Shown here: piece by piece, positions 11,628 through 23,142 of the stretch
Position numbering within the stretch: the first letter of the stretch is position 1
Layout of the letters: each line of letters opens with the position of its first letter
Source of the DNA: Benincasa hispida
Taxonomy: Eukaryota; Streptophyta; Magnoliopsida; Cucurbitales; Cucurbitaceae
NCBI RefSeq assembly: GCF_009727055.1
Contig: NC_052357.1
Location: 9,372,720 to 9,436,719 of the forward strand
Reading direction: 5' to 3'
Length of the DNA: 64,000 nucleotides
Translations under genes and position numbers: made by a program
Notes under the pieces: model-generated
Databases searched by the model: none
What the model was told of the DNA's origin: nothing
Seen by the model: the letters and a program-made list of their open reading frames with translations, nothing else

Positions 11628-12902
11628 CCCCCAAATTTAAACAATGCTTGTCCACAAGCATAAGCTAAAGATTCCTTTAGCAAGTCAACCGTAAAGTTCT
11701 TTTCCTAAATTTCTCAAGAATACTCCGTTCAACTCTTATATACCAGAATTTCCTTAAGTCTCATTCAAGTCTCTTCTTAAAAAATTTCTAAGACCTAGGG
11801 ACTGCAAGCTTACCTTTCAAAAGGACTTTACTAAATTCCGGAACATCGCATGATTTATTTTAAAAAGAAAATTTTCTTCTGGGGTGTCAAATGATTTTAT
11901 CCTTACATCAAAAATTTACTTCATTGCTATTTTTTTTTCTGACCTTGCGCTGATCTGAGTGCCTTACCTTCGTTTTGGCTTGCTCCCACGGGTGTCATGC
12001 GAACATCCAACTACGAGCAATGCACTCTTTCTCAGACTAAACTCATACTGATTTGGTAGTGGAGTTGCGGTCATTGATTTATGCGTTGATCCTGATGACT
12101 TACTTTCGTTTTGGCTTGCCCCCACGTGTGTCATGCGAACATCCAACTACGAGTAAGTGCCTTTCACAACTTAACTTTTATCAACATGGGTTTCCCATTG
12201 CGTTGACAGTGGAGTTGTTATTCTCAAAAGTTTTTTTTTTTTATTAGCAAGGTCGAAAATAAATACCTCACCCCCAAATTTAAAATGCGGCAATGTCCTC
12301 ATTACCGAAAGATTAAAATAAGTCGTGTGATGGTCATAGAATGCATTGTAAAGAGAGTTTGAAAGAAAGCTAGCAAACCCGTAACTTCTAGAAATATTTC
12401 ATGAGGTGACTATCTTAAGACTAAGTTGACTCTAATGTATACGAAAGAGATAGAAGCATATTTTTCATCATTGAAATCATACTTGGCAAAGAAACCGAAT
12501 GCGGTGAACTACTAAATTTATCTACTTATTAAATGATTGTGGTGATCAAAGAGGATGCGATGATAAAACTTTAAAAAGTAAAATGCAATGTGATAGCAAA
12601 AAATTTGAAATAAAGATAAGGAAGGGTACACCCCCAAATTTTGCGCTGTCACTCGCATTGTGTATTGACGCATCCATCCTTGCAGCAATCTATCTTTCTA
12701 TGGATTGCGGTGATGGAGTGAGATCATTTGCTTCTTCATGTAACATCTCCGCAATCCTGTACCTTAATCATTGTATACAGACAAAAAGAGGGTCAAATGA
12801 TTTTGAAACGAAACAACAAGGTTTTTTTTTTTTAGAGAAAGAATAAAAATGAGTAAGATGCAAATATCTTAAATAAAAGTAAAGGGACAAAGGGATAAGA
12901 GT
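11628..12902 (-). other. Element B 3' spacer between integrase and LTR
   Basis: About 1.3 kb without a gene. It contains three polypurine-like AAATTTGGGGGTG tracts on the minus strand (at the LTR border, near 12268-12282 and near 12628-12640) and a two-copy tandem duplication (11951-12230). Athila elements can carry an extra env-like ORF here; I see no such frame. Confidence 0.55.
11951..12230. repeat. Two-copy tandem duplication, period 136 bp
   Basis: A block of about 55 bases starting CTTACCTTCGTTTTGGCTTG at 11963 returns at 12099 with few changes. Both copies contain GTGTCATGCGAACATCCAAC. Flanks of each copy ('TGATC..GATG', 'GTGGAGTTG') are also related, so the repeat unit is about 136 bp. 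Confidence 0.75.
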
Positions 12903-15900
12903 TCAAGAATCATGTAGGAGGTAGTCCGGGTTTTTCAACTTTGCGGAGATTATTTCTGGCTGGAAATCACCTCCGTAATATGCATTGACCTGTTGTCCAT
13001 TAACCTTAAATGTTCGATTGCCATCCTCAGTGATCAGTTTCACTGCACCATATGGAAATATTTCTTTAATGATGAAAGGACCGGACCAGCGTGATTTTAA
13101 TTTTCTCAGGAAGAGCCGCAATCTTGAATTGAAGAGTAAGACCTTTTGCCTAACTTGGAGGTTTCTAGCGCATATGCGTTTGTCATGCCAGCGCTTGGTG
13201 CGCTCCTTATAAATCTTTGCATTCTTATATGATTGATCCTCCATTCTTCTAGCTCGACCAGCTGCATTTTTCGCGCTTCCCTTGCTTTCTTTAAATCAAA
13301 ATTCAACTTCTTGACTGCCTACAATGCCTTATACTCCAGCTCCAAAGGCAAATGACACGCCTTGCCAAATACCAACGCATAGGGGGACATACCTATTGGT
13401 GTTTTGAATGCAATCTGGTATGCCCATAATGCATCATCAAGCTTCAGTGCCCAATCTTTCCACGAAGGCTTTACTACCTTCTCAAGTATCGACTTAATTT
13501 CTCAATTGGACACTTCAGCCTGACCATTCGTTTGCGGATGGTATGCGGTGGCCACTTTGTGGAGGATATTGTACTTGCGCAGCAACTCCTTAATATTGTG
13601 ATTGACAAAGTGTGATCCTTCATCACTTATGATGGCACGGGGAGTGCCAAAACGAGTCAAAAATATTTTTCTTCAGGAATTGGGAGACTACCGCCACATC
13701 ACTTGCGGCGCATGCTATTGGCTCTACCCACCTGGAGACATAATCGACAGCTAATAAGATGTAATGCTTGCCATGCGAATAAGGGAATGACCCCATGAAA
13801 TCAATCCCTCATACGTCAAATAGTTCTAGCTCTAAGATAGTGTTCATCGGCATTGCGTTCTTCCATGAAATGTTGCCTGTGTGTTGACACCGATCACATT
13901 TCATTGCGTAGTCAGTCGCGTCCTTAAACAATGTAGGCCAAAAGAATTCACTTTGCAAAACTTTGGCTGCGGTGCGTTGCCCTCCAAAGTGCCCACCATA
14001 TGGTGAGTCGTGGCATTGTGACAATATGCATTGTTGAGCAGCATTTGGCATGCATAATCGAATAATCTGGTCTACACCTCTCTTATACAAATTTAGCTCA
14101 TCCCAATAATAATGTTTACATTCGTTCTTGAGCTTCTTCTGTTGGTGGTAGGTATAATCTTCAGGAAATTGTTCACAAACCAAATAATTAACGATGTCCG
14201 CATACCAGGGAAATTCTTCTATGTGGAATAGCTACTCATCCGGAAACCTGGCACTCACCTCAATTTCATTGCAGTCAACCTCGGGATTTTCCAGTCTGGA
14301 CAAGTGATCTGTAACTTGATTCTCTATCCCCTTCCGATCAATGATTTGGATATCAAATTCTTAGAAGAGGAGAACCCATCTGATCAACCTCGGCTTTACA
14401 TCCTTCTTTGTCATTAAATATTTGATTGTCGAGTGATCAGTGTGGATGAGTACCTTGGTTCCCAACAGATATGCCCGAAATTTCTCCAACGCAAAGATCA
14501 TAGTCAGGAGTTCTTTCTCTGTGGTGGTATAATTTGTTTAGGGTTTAAAGTTTTACTCGCATATACGATGGGATGCAAACAAAATTTCTTCTTTTGCGCT
14601 AAAGCTATCCCCATCGCATACCCGCTTGCGTCGCACATGATTTCAAATGGCAATGTCCAGTCCAGCGCAATCAGTACAGGTGCGGTAATCAGCGCATCTT
14701 TTAAAACTCTGAATGCGTTGAGGCAGTTGTTGTTGAACTCAAACTTCCTGTCAACCTCTAGCAACGCACTCAATGGTCGTGCAATCTTAGAAAATTCTTT
14801 GACAAATCATCTATAGAAGCCAAAATGCTCCAAGAAGCTTCGCATAGCCTTCACGCTGGTTGGAGGTGGAAGTTTTTCAATTGCTTCAATCTTTGCTTTG
14901 TCCACCTCCAACCCATCCCGGAAAAACTTATGCCCCAACACTATGCCTTCCTTAACCATGAAATGGCATTTTTCCCAATTGAGCACCAGGTTCGTCTCTT
15001 CACATCTCTTTAGAATTTTCTCTAAGTTGGCTAGACAGACTTCATAAGTGTTCCCATATACGGAGAAGTCATCCATAAATATTTCCACTGAGTCCTCGAC
15101 ATAATCTGAAAAGATTGCCATCATGCACCTTTGAAACGTGCTTCGTGCATTGCAGAGGCCAAACGACATGTGGCGAAAAGCGAATGTCTCATATGAGCAA
15201 GTGAATATGGTCTTGTCTTGATCTTCAGGAACTATCATGATTTGATTGTATCCGGCATACCCATCCAAGAAGTAGTAAAAATCATTCCCTGCTAGTCGGT
15301 CTAGCATTTGATCAATGAATGGTAGCGGAAAATGATCTTTCTTTGTGGCCGCATTCAACTTGCGGTAGTCTATGCATATGCGTCATCTAGTGATGGTCCT
15401 TTGCAGTATTATTTTGTTGTTCTCATTTGGGACTACCGTCATTTTGCCCTTCTTTGGCACATATTGCACGGGGTTGACCCACGTGCTATTTGCTATGGGA
15501 TAGATGATGCCCGCATCTAGCCATTTGATAATCTCTTTTTTGACGACCTTCTTCATCGCAGAGTTAAGTCTGCATTGATTTTCAATTGTAGCTTTGTGGT
15601 CATCTTTAAGACGAATGTGGTGCATGCAGTATGCGGGGCTAATTCCTCTGATGTCAGCGAGCGTCCAGCCAATTGCTCGCACATGTTTCTTGAGAATGCT
15701 CATCAACACATTCTCCTGATCTTCGTTGAGCGCAGAGGAAATTATCACTGGCAGCTTCTCATTTTGCCCCAAAAATGGGTACTTCAGATGGGTTGGTAGG
15801 ATCTTCAATTCAAGTGTTGGTGGTTCCACCAGGGAAGGTTGCGTTGTTTTTCATTCTTCTTTTGGCTCCACTTCTTGCTTTGCGATCATTTCATCTTCCT

Positions 15901-16499
15901 TGCTTGTTTTTGTTACGATCGTATTGCAGGCAGCAACAAATGCGCTGACATCCTCTTCTTCCTACTCTTCATCAGACTTTTCTTCTTCAATCAAATTCAG
16001 GTCATCATCAGAATCATGTAGGTCTTCTTCATCCGAAAATTGTATGGCACGAATTATATTAAATTTGAGCTTTTGTCCGTTGATACTCAGAGTGATTTCC
16101 CCCTTGTGCACATCAATTTGAGCACGACCTGTTGATAGAAAAGGTCGCCCCAAAATGATGGGCACATTTTTATCAGCCTCATAGTCTAGAATGATGAAGT
16201 CAGCTGGCAGGATAAATTTGTCAATTGTTATCAGCATATCCTTCACCTTACTTTCTGGATGAACCAAAGATCTGTCGGCCAATTGGAGAATCATTGATGT
16301 GGGCACAAGTTGCCCCACATTCAATTGTCTAAAAATTGACAGCGGCATCAAATTTATGCTAGCCCCCAAGTCACACAGGGCTTGCCTAATATAGAGTCCT
16401 CCTATGGAGCAAGGAATAGTAAAGCTCCCAGGATCGCTCATCTTCGGTGGGATTATGGATTTTGAACTTTGCGTTAACACCACCGTGGCAAATTTCCCA
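12903..16499 (-). pseudogene. Element B pol remnant (PR-RT-RH-IN)
   Basis: Read on the minus strand: protease with LCDLGASINLMPLSIFRQ (about 16375-16322); RT from about 15600 to 15040 with 'MNAATKKDHFPLPFIDQML', 'SFGLCNARSTFQ' and catalytic 'FMDDFSVYG' (about 15080-15055); RNase H (about 14770-14280). Integrase follows: zinc region with 'HDSPYGGHFGGQRT' and 'MKCDRC' (14040-13890), core with '[10 protein letters not shown]' and '[17 protein letters not shown]' (13660-13520), and a C-terminal domain with 'WSGPFIIKEIFPYGAVKLI' (13090-13020) ending at the stop at 12903. At least three stops and a frameshift (near 13675) break it. Confidence 0.85.
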
Positions 16500-16501
16500 G
16501 C

Positions 16502-17240
16502 TGTAACGCAAAAGATGGAGATGGAATGTGGATGTTGTTTTATTGCTCATGCACACTTTATGCGATACTACTTCTAAATATATGCGTTGTTAATGAGATG
16601 TTTGTAGTATGCTATGGAGTAATGCGTTGTCACAAGTTTCCTTACGCTGAAACCAAGTATAATTCCAACGCAAGTTTCTCAGAATAATCTGAGGTCGAAC
16701 ACAGGGATTGTTTTCGTTAGTGTGTTACTTTCATGATACATGCAACCGGTTTTTACAATTAATAAAGAATTGGGTTTGTACATGAATTTAAAGTGCAACA
16801 AACATAAATTGCATTGATAAAAGTGCGATAAAAAGTAAAACCTAAACTAATATGATACAAGATACAAGATTCATGATACATGATACTGAGATCGAGACTG
16901 ACTGTGAAGTTATACAAAGGATCGTGGTATGCGATGGAAAGTCTTTATGGATGAAGCATAAATAGAAAGGATAATTAATAAAAACATCGAAAGTTTGTTA
17001 ATTGCGTTAAAGATGCAACTAAGGTTCCGCTTTCCCTTGGCGTACACCTCTCGGTGATCGGCCGCATTCCCATATCTTTATGGTGAAACAAGGATAAACG
17101 TGATGAACGCAAGGTTACTTCCATCTCTGGAAGTACTTCTCGCTTTAGTTAACGCATTCTTCCAATCCTCTCTTGATAGGTGGAATAACATCTTTACTTC
17201 TGCTCTCACAGGTGAAGATGCCATCGAGCTAGGACTCGAG
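16502..17240 (-). repeat. LTR fragment C, related to the element D LTR
   Basis: The minus strand here matches the end of the D LTR (about 60300-60932): 'CCCTGTGTTCGACCTCAG', 'GGAATTATACTTGGTT', 'GGAAACTTGTGACA' and the terminal CGTTACA. It begins exactly at the LTR terminus (TGTAACGC on +) and directly abuts element B. The right limit is uncertain because similarity to D fades near 17000. Confidence 0.65.
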
Positions 17241-18079
17241 TAGAGAGAAAAAATGAAAAAGAAGATGAAGAGTCTCGGCAGAAGCAGTGTTATGACATTG
17301 TTCTGTCGCGTAGAGTTGCAACGTTGTACCCTAATTTTGATTTTTTTTTTGTTTATTAAAAAAATCTAACCTAAAAATAAAAGAAAAGGGAAAGAAAAAG
17401 AAAAATAAAAATCTAGTGGAACCAAACAAAATAAAAGAAACTTTTTTTTAAAACCTGGCTGCCTCCAGGAAGCGCAAATTTTTAATGTCGGTCGCTCAAC
17501 GTGATATGTTCCCTATCAAGGTACAAAGAAATTCTCGTATTTCTCTGGTCTTTTCTTGGATGAGTCATATGGCCAAGTAAAGCCATAAGGGTTCCCATCT
17601 TTTGAAAAGAACCAGACAGGTCGAATTTTGTATTTTTAATTGTTGTAAAAGAAATAAAATAAAAGACTCTTGAACTGACTCAACTGAAAACAAAGACTCT
17701 GACTCAACTGACTCATGAGGTGAAGGCAAGCAAAATTCAAAAATAGGAGAAATACCAGGACAAAGAATAGGATGATGCTTGAGAACCTCTGACTCTTTTA
17801 CCTGAGATTCTTCCAAATTAAGCCCATACTCATACTTAACCTCACAAACTTGTTATTGGCGTGGCAGATGATAAACATCGTCATCTGAATCGGTCCACGG
17901 ATAGTCTAACACAAGGTCGGCCTCAGTGCCACAAACGCAGGATGGCTCTAAATGTTTTCCTGTACACTCAGAAAAATCATTAGTACGTTCACACATTAAA
18001 TAATCTGATGCCTTACTCTGATCAGAATTTTGGGGGACCAGCTACTCTGCGGAATTATAGATTCTCGTATCTCTGCTGC

Positions 18080-18500
18080 TCACCTTGGCATCCTCAGAAG
18101 ATCATTCCCAAGATGCCTCCAGTTTCCTAACTGATTCAACGATCTGAGCGATTTGGTCGTTCTGACTTTGAAGCTCAACTCTAACCTCACGTTCGAAATC
18201 GAGGTCATCCTGCTGGAAATTGATGGGTTCTTGATAATAGTATGGACATTCCTGCGCAAACTCACAAGAGCGATTAGAAAGTTCCTTAATTATATCCTCT
18301 AAAGAAATACCTGTGTGGGCAGACTAATATGGAATTGACAACGGCATTTGGCTAGCCAACTCCCAAGGAGGATAATATCCGCACTCAGGACCATGTGAAT
18401 TCTGAATCTGCATACTAGCCATAGTTTGTACAATAGAGGTTAGCTCAGAAATTTGATCTCTAAGGCCACAAATTTCTCTTACCTTTGGTGTTTCTCATTG
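18080..18500 (-). pseudogene. Element K gag-like remnant
   Basis: Minus-strand translation gives 'REICGLRDQISELTSIVQTM', 'SHGPECGYYPPWELASQMP', a stop, then 'GISLEDIIKELSNRSCEFAQ' and 'PINFQQDDLDFEREVRVEL'. The 'SLEDIIKEL' and 'ISELTSIV' phrases resemble the C-terminal spacer of Athila-type gag proteins. One stop lies at about 18330. Identity is tentative. Confidence 0.45.
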
Positions 18501-18639
18501 TTCCACATATTGAAAAGCATACATGATTATATTTCTACCATTGAAAAACAAGTAGACACGAAAGGGAAAATATATATATTCTTTTTGGTTTTTAAAGTTT
18601 AACAGTCAAGTCTAACTAAAAGATATTAATTGGCTTGCC

Positions 18640-18657
18640 TCCTTGGCAACGACACCA
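18640..18657 (-). other. Degenerate tRNA-Asp primer site of element K
   Basis: The minus strand reads TGGTGTCGTTGCCAAGGA. It differs from the exact site of element D at four places, all C-to-T or G-to-A, the changes expected from decay of methylated cytosines. Confidence 0.6.
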
Positions 18658-19766
18658 CTTTTTATAGAGCCTGAAATCTACGTCGTTAATAAGCTTCGAG
18701 TCTGGTTAAAAGAAAATTTGTAAAATACCTGAATTACTCCTATTACTACAAAAATGTAGCAACAATGGTAAGTGTGGGGTCGAACCATAGAGAAACAAAG
18801 AATTAATTTCTGTTTTCCTTTGATTTGACCGTAGAAAAATAGTAAAAACGAGGGTTTTGGTTTTTGGTTTTGAAATTGAAAACAAGCAGGAAAAAGTAAA
18901 GTGCAATGGATATATGAAACAGTAATGGATTCACTTAATTCTCGGACCAAGTAGCCATTCAATGTAAATTAAATCATTTTTTTCAGCCAAAATATCATAT
19001 ATTCGAATTATGCATGCATAGCTTCTCAATCTGTGCGAATTAACTAATCTCTACAAGCCCGAAAATCAATTAATCCGAACCGATCGAGCGTCCTAATTTG
19101 TAGTTGAGGCTGGAAAGTCGTGCCCTAGCTAACCTACATGCTTCTAGATGCAATTGGGTCTTCAGCGGCCACAAAGAACTAGAAACACATGCATTAAGAT
19201 TCAAGATTCAACTATGTTGATTAAGTGTCAGGAAAGTCGTGTTAAAATAATCAATTTGTTCCTTAAATCTAGATTAAACGTGTGATTCAAAGATTCATGG
19301 ACAGCCTAAAAAAATCTAAGCATGCTTATCTAATCTGTGCTACAAGGGTAAATTCAAAGCATGGACAATACAAGGATGCATGCGAGCTTGAATTTAACTA
19401 GCGAAGACATGCATTCATGATAGGAGCGTCAATCCAACACATAAAAGAAAGTCTAAATTAAACAAGATTTAAGAAAAACATAATTCTAGATTAAAGTATA
19501 AAAATTGAACTGGAAACTCATCAAAATACAAGAATGCTTAATTAAAGAATTAACTGAAAGATTACCTCATTGATTCATAGACAAACCAATGGGATACAAT
19601 CCAATAAAAATTCATAATCCGAAAAATAAATCTAACCTAATGATACTGAAAACATAGAGAAAAAGGAGCAAGTCAAGGCCTCTTCTCGATCTCCATGGAA
19701 TAACAACAAGGTTTTTCGGCGTTTTTGGGCCTTCTCTGTATCTCTTTTTGACCTAGCAAAGAGGGA

Positions 19767-19774
19767 TATTTATA
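19767..19774 (-). promoter_or_regulatory. TATA box in element K LTR
   Basis: TATAAATA on the minus strand within CTATAAATATCCCTC, in the middle of the putative LTR and in its reading direction. Confidence 0.5.
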
Positions 19775-19789
19775 GAAAATATCAGGGTA

Positions 19790-20016
19790 GTGTTGCAATG
19801 CTCACTCACGTGTGCGCCCCATGCTTATCCGTCAAATGTCATAGCATTGCAACGCTGAGTGTTCTATCCGCGAGCGTTGGGCTGAATTGCGGGACATTGT
19901 GACGCTGATGTTGGTGAAAATCCGGAGCGTTGCAACGCTCCCCTACACTCCAAGCTACGACCTCCAAGCATTAGGTTAGTGTCAGACTTGGCCAATCTTG
20001 AGCGTTATGACGCTCC
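19790..20016. repeat. Cluster of GCGTTGCAACGC-type palindromes
   Basis: Near-palindromes recur: AGCATTGCAACGCT (19842-19855), GGAGCGTTGCAACGCTCC (19924-19941) and GAGCGTTATGACGCTC (20000-20015), plus a weaker copy at 19791-19805. They lie just upstream (minus strand) of the TATA box, so they may be U3 promoter repeats. Confidence 0.6.
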
Positions 20017-20103
20017 AGTAGGGGTGTTTTGGTCTTTTTGATCCCTTTGAAGCCTGGATGCTCAATTTAACTTCAAATTGCTTTCTCAACCCTATCTACA
20101 CAC

Positions 20104-22460
20104 ACGGTAGATAGTTAACTTGATACTAATCATAAACGCATATTCTCTTGTGTTCCCTATATGCATATAGATCCCCGCTTATGAGCTTAGAAGCTAGGCC
20201 CGTTTTGACCATCCCATATGAGGTTTCTCCCATAGGCTCAAGAACTAGGACTCATGGCCCCCTGACCATCCCGTGAGATTCTGCTCCGAGCTCAGGAACT
20301 AAGTCAGCTGACCCTCTTGTCCATCCCGACCACATATTCTCATGCTCGTTCTGGCTACTCATTCACAACATAAACATAAATCATAAAAGATATGCTTAAT
20401 ACCTTAAAAAAAATACTACTCACATTGATTGGTAGGAACCTTTCTCTCTTTCCAAGTTCCTTGGTTTCCTCTAGCTTCCTTTTGAACCCTAAATTTCATA
20501 TTCATTTTGAAGCTCAGATTACTCATCATTCCAGACCTTATTTTGAGACACTTCCTTCTACAAATATGTTTAGAAATGTCTTAACTTACTTACCTTAAAA
20601 TCTCAACTTAGAACTCCATGCGATTTGGCTAGAATCTTTAAATCATCAAGATTGGCCTAATCTTACCTGAGAGCTCGACCCTTATGTATTTCCTTCAGTC
20701 TCCAGTCCAATTCCTTTGAGCTTCTTCTCTGGAAGCCCTGTCTCGAAATCTAGACACTCAGAGCTTTCGAATGGATTTTGAATCACCCAAAATGCACGAG
20801 TAGTTTGGAAGCATTCCTCATTCCAAGTTGATGCTACTTCATGACCTTACTATCTGATAGCATCTCCACTTCTTGGAACCACTTAATCAACACATGGTTG
20901 TGCTATCAACGCATGCCCTCTTGAATCAATGTAAAGTTTCTTCTGAATTTGCCCTCAAACACTCTTCCTAATGTTCTATGAAGAGAATTTCTGTTATGAT
21001 CCGAAGTGAAGTCTAGAGGTAGTATTTATAGGCCTTTAGATACTGATCCTCATCATCTCTTAAGGCTCCAACGCATGACACATCCTACTAAGGAACTTTT
21101 GGAGTGTCTTCACCTTGTTTTGCCACCACTTACTTCCATGCCACTTGCTAATTGCATAAAGTTGTGTTGTCCTCCCCATGCCCAAGTCCTCTTTGCATGC
21201 CTTAATGTTCATCCACCTCCTCCTAGCTTAAGCTCAAACTCCTCACGGTTTATCCACTTATCCGGATGAATTGCTAACTCAACCTTGCTCTCTAAGTTCC
21301 CCTTGTCATCGCATCCTTCCAATTATATAGCCGCATGCTTACTTGATCGCATGATTTTATCATCACATCACCCTCCTTTGTGCCACACTAACCTAACCAT
21401 CGCATGGTACCAACCTAGTCCTATCACATGGTTGCAAGCTTTCCAATGCCTATCCCTTTGTTGGCCACATCCTTGGTCATCACTCAACCACCGCTCGGCC
21501 TATTGTCTATGCATGACACCATCGCATGCCAAACCTTGAGTCAAGCTAGATCTCAAGCCAACGCCTCATGGTTTGTCTTATCTCATTCCTTCACCGCATG
21601 CCTACTACCAATGTGCCCTTGCATCAACGCCCAAGGCTTGCCTTGCCATCGCCTAGCCTCTTACTATCGCATACCACATGACCAACGCAAGCATGCCCTT
21701 GTTGCTTGCCAACACCTAGAGCCACGTGCACAAGACCAATGCATTCACCACTTAACCTCGCAAGCCTTGTGTGCCGCAAGCCCCATCAGCGCATACACTA
21801 CACTATGCTCCCATCATGGCTTGGCCCATAGCATAGCTTCATCGTGTAACTCTTGTGCTCATCGTCTAGTGCCTATTCTCATCGTTTAGCGCTATCATGC
21901 AGCCCCCCAAGCAGCTATGCGATCGTCGCGCACAATGCTCCAACGCCCAGTGTCCACACTCACGTGCAACCAAACGAATCCTTGCTCGCGCCTGGCCCAT
22001 CCTCGTCACTCGATGGCCCTTCCTCGCTACTTGCTCACGCAGCCTCTTGTCATCCCAATGCATGAGCAGCCCTTGTCACGCCAATGCTTGGGCAACGCCT
22101 CATGCCAACACTAGGCCAACATGTGTCCATCATGGTATCGCTTGGTGTCTTGACCGCACACCCTATACCAACGCATGGTGCCCTCATGCATCTACCACTT
22201 TAGCCAACATGACACCCTCCAATGTCAAGGCCAACACATAGCCAACTTTCACCATGCGCCCATGCCTCACAAGCCTCAACACATGATTGTCCTAGGCTTC
22301 AACACAGCCAAATTTCCACCAGTTAAGCTCCAACTCAAAGCTACTCAAACGTTTACTCCAATACTTAGAATTTTTCTTCCTTTCAACATAAGATTTAACT
22401 TATACTTTTTATTTCCTTAATTACTTGCTTAAGTAGAGAAATTGGGATCCAGGTTTCACA
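20104..22460. repeat. C-rich, CATG-rich degenerate repeat, probable LTR-derived
   Basis: From about 20940 to 22330 the plus strand is rich in C and in words such as CCAACGCATG, CATCGCATG and CTTGCC, and poor in stop codons. Several overlapping frames stay open for 60-150 codons without any domain. On the minus strand, 20400-20160 resembles the repeated 'ccatgatcctacgggt..gggttccc' end region of the LTR-like sequence at 35300-35450. The minus-strand start near 22460, TGTGAAACCTGGATCCC, resembles the TGTAACATCCTGAATT start at 30086. I read it as a decayed long LTR, not coding DNA. Confidence 0.4.
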
Positions 22461-22796
22461 CATATAGACCAATTCAATTACAAACTTTTTGCATGGAATT
22501 TTCGCTCTTAAACTTAGCATTTAACAATCTTATTATGAGAATTAGATAGGGTGGTTAAGAGCATTAGTTTAAATTTCTTGACTACTTTGGATTGAATTTA
22601 TTTGTGTGAAATTCTTATTTAAATTAATTATAGTAAAAAAATGTTCAATTTATTTAATTAGGCCCATATTAGGAAAAGTTTTCTTTTAGTTTTAATAAAC
22701 ACTATTTACCTCTAAAACTATCATTCTAAATTCTTAAGATCCTGACCCATATAGGCCAATTCAGTGATAGAAACTTTTTGCATGAAATTTTCATTC
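22461..22796. repeat. Imperfect 49-bp direct repeat, 287 bp apart
   Basis: A block starting CATATAGACCAATTCA at 22461 and one starting CATATAGGCCAATTCA at 22748 share the core AACTTTTTGCATG(G/A)AATTTTC. The DNA between and around them (22430-23142) is AT-rich and shows no gene. Confidence 0.6.
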
Positions 22797-23142
22797 CGGA
22801 ATACCTTTCGAAACCTGAGCTCATTAAGATAAGAAATGCTCTCCAAATGCAAAAACCCTCTACCCAATGGGATAACTAGTTACCAAAATGAGTTCAACTA
22901 AAAAAAGAAGTGATTGAGTTATGTTAAACATTATATCATGTTATGTTCTGATAACCAAAATGTCATACAATCATAGTGCGAATTTCGATCGTGCAAATAA
23001 TTTGACTGATTATAACTCTGAAATAAAAAATTGGAATGAAAAAGGCATACCAATTACCAAGAATAACAAAAACAAAATAAATCCAACTAATAAGCAATGA
23101 AACAGCATCAACAAAACCAAACAACACAAACAATTTGGCTAA

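Larger units (their letters stand above)
9953..16501 (-). mobile_element. Ty3/gypsy Athila-like element B (gag end lost)
   Basis: Same family as element A, opposite orientation. On the minus strand it runs from protease (about 16500) through RT, RNase H and integrase to a long 3' spacer and the 3' LTR (11627-9953). Gag, primer site and its own 5' LTR are missing: sequence related to A stops at about 16500 and joins the terminus of a different LTR (C, from 16502). It keeps the integrase that A has lost, so the two copies are complementary in what survives. Confidence 0.87.
17345..18657 (-). mobile_element. Non-autonomous LTR element K, internal part
   Basis: The minus strand starts with a degenerate tRNA-Asp primer site (18640-18657) and carries a gag-like stretch. 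It ends with a 'GCGCTTCCTGGAGGCAGCC' block near 17453-17472, a motif I associate with the 3' part of plant Athila-like and large non-autonomous elements. No protease, RT or integrase is visible in its 1.3 kb. It is flanked on the right by its LTR and on the left by an (A)n/(T)n-rich stretch and LTR C. Confidence 0.55.
18660..20103 (-). repeat. Element K LTR (putative)
   Basis: It follows the primer site and contains the 'GTCGAACCATAGAGA' block (about 18779-18795) that corresponds to the conserved block near the end of Athila-like LTRs. It also has a minus-strand TATA box at 19767-19774 and a set of imperfect palindromes (19790-20016). The outer limit at 20103 (TGTGTGTAG on the minus strand) is a guess. 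Confidence 0.5.

Noticed and set aside
21006..22420. Several overlapping plus-strand reading frames of 65-153 codons
   Set aside because: Open frames coincide with a C-rich, stop-poor composition. No domain, no single favoured frame and no splice pattern.
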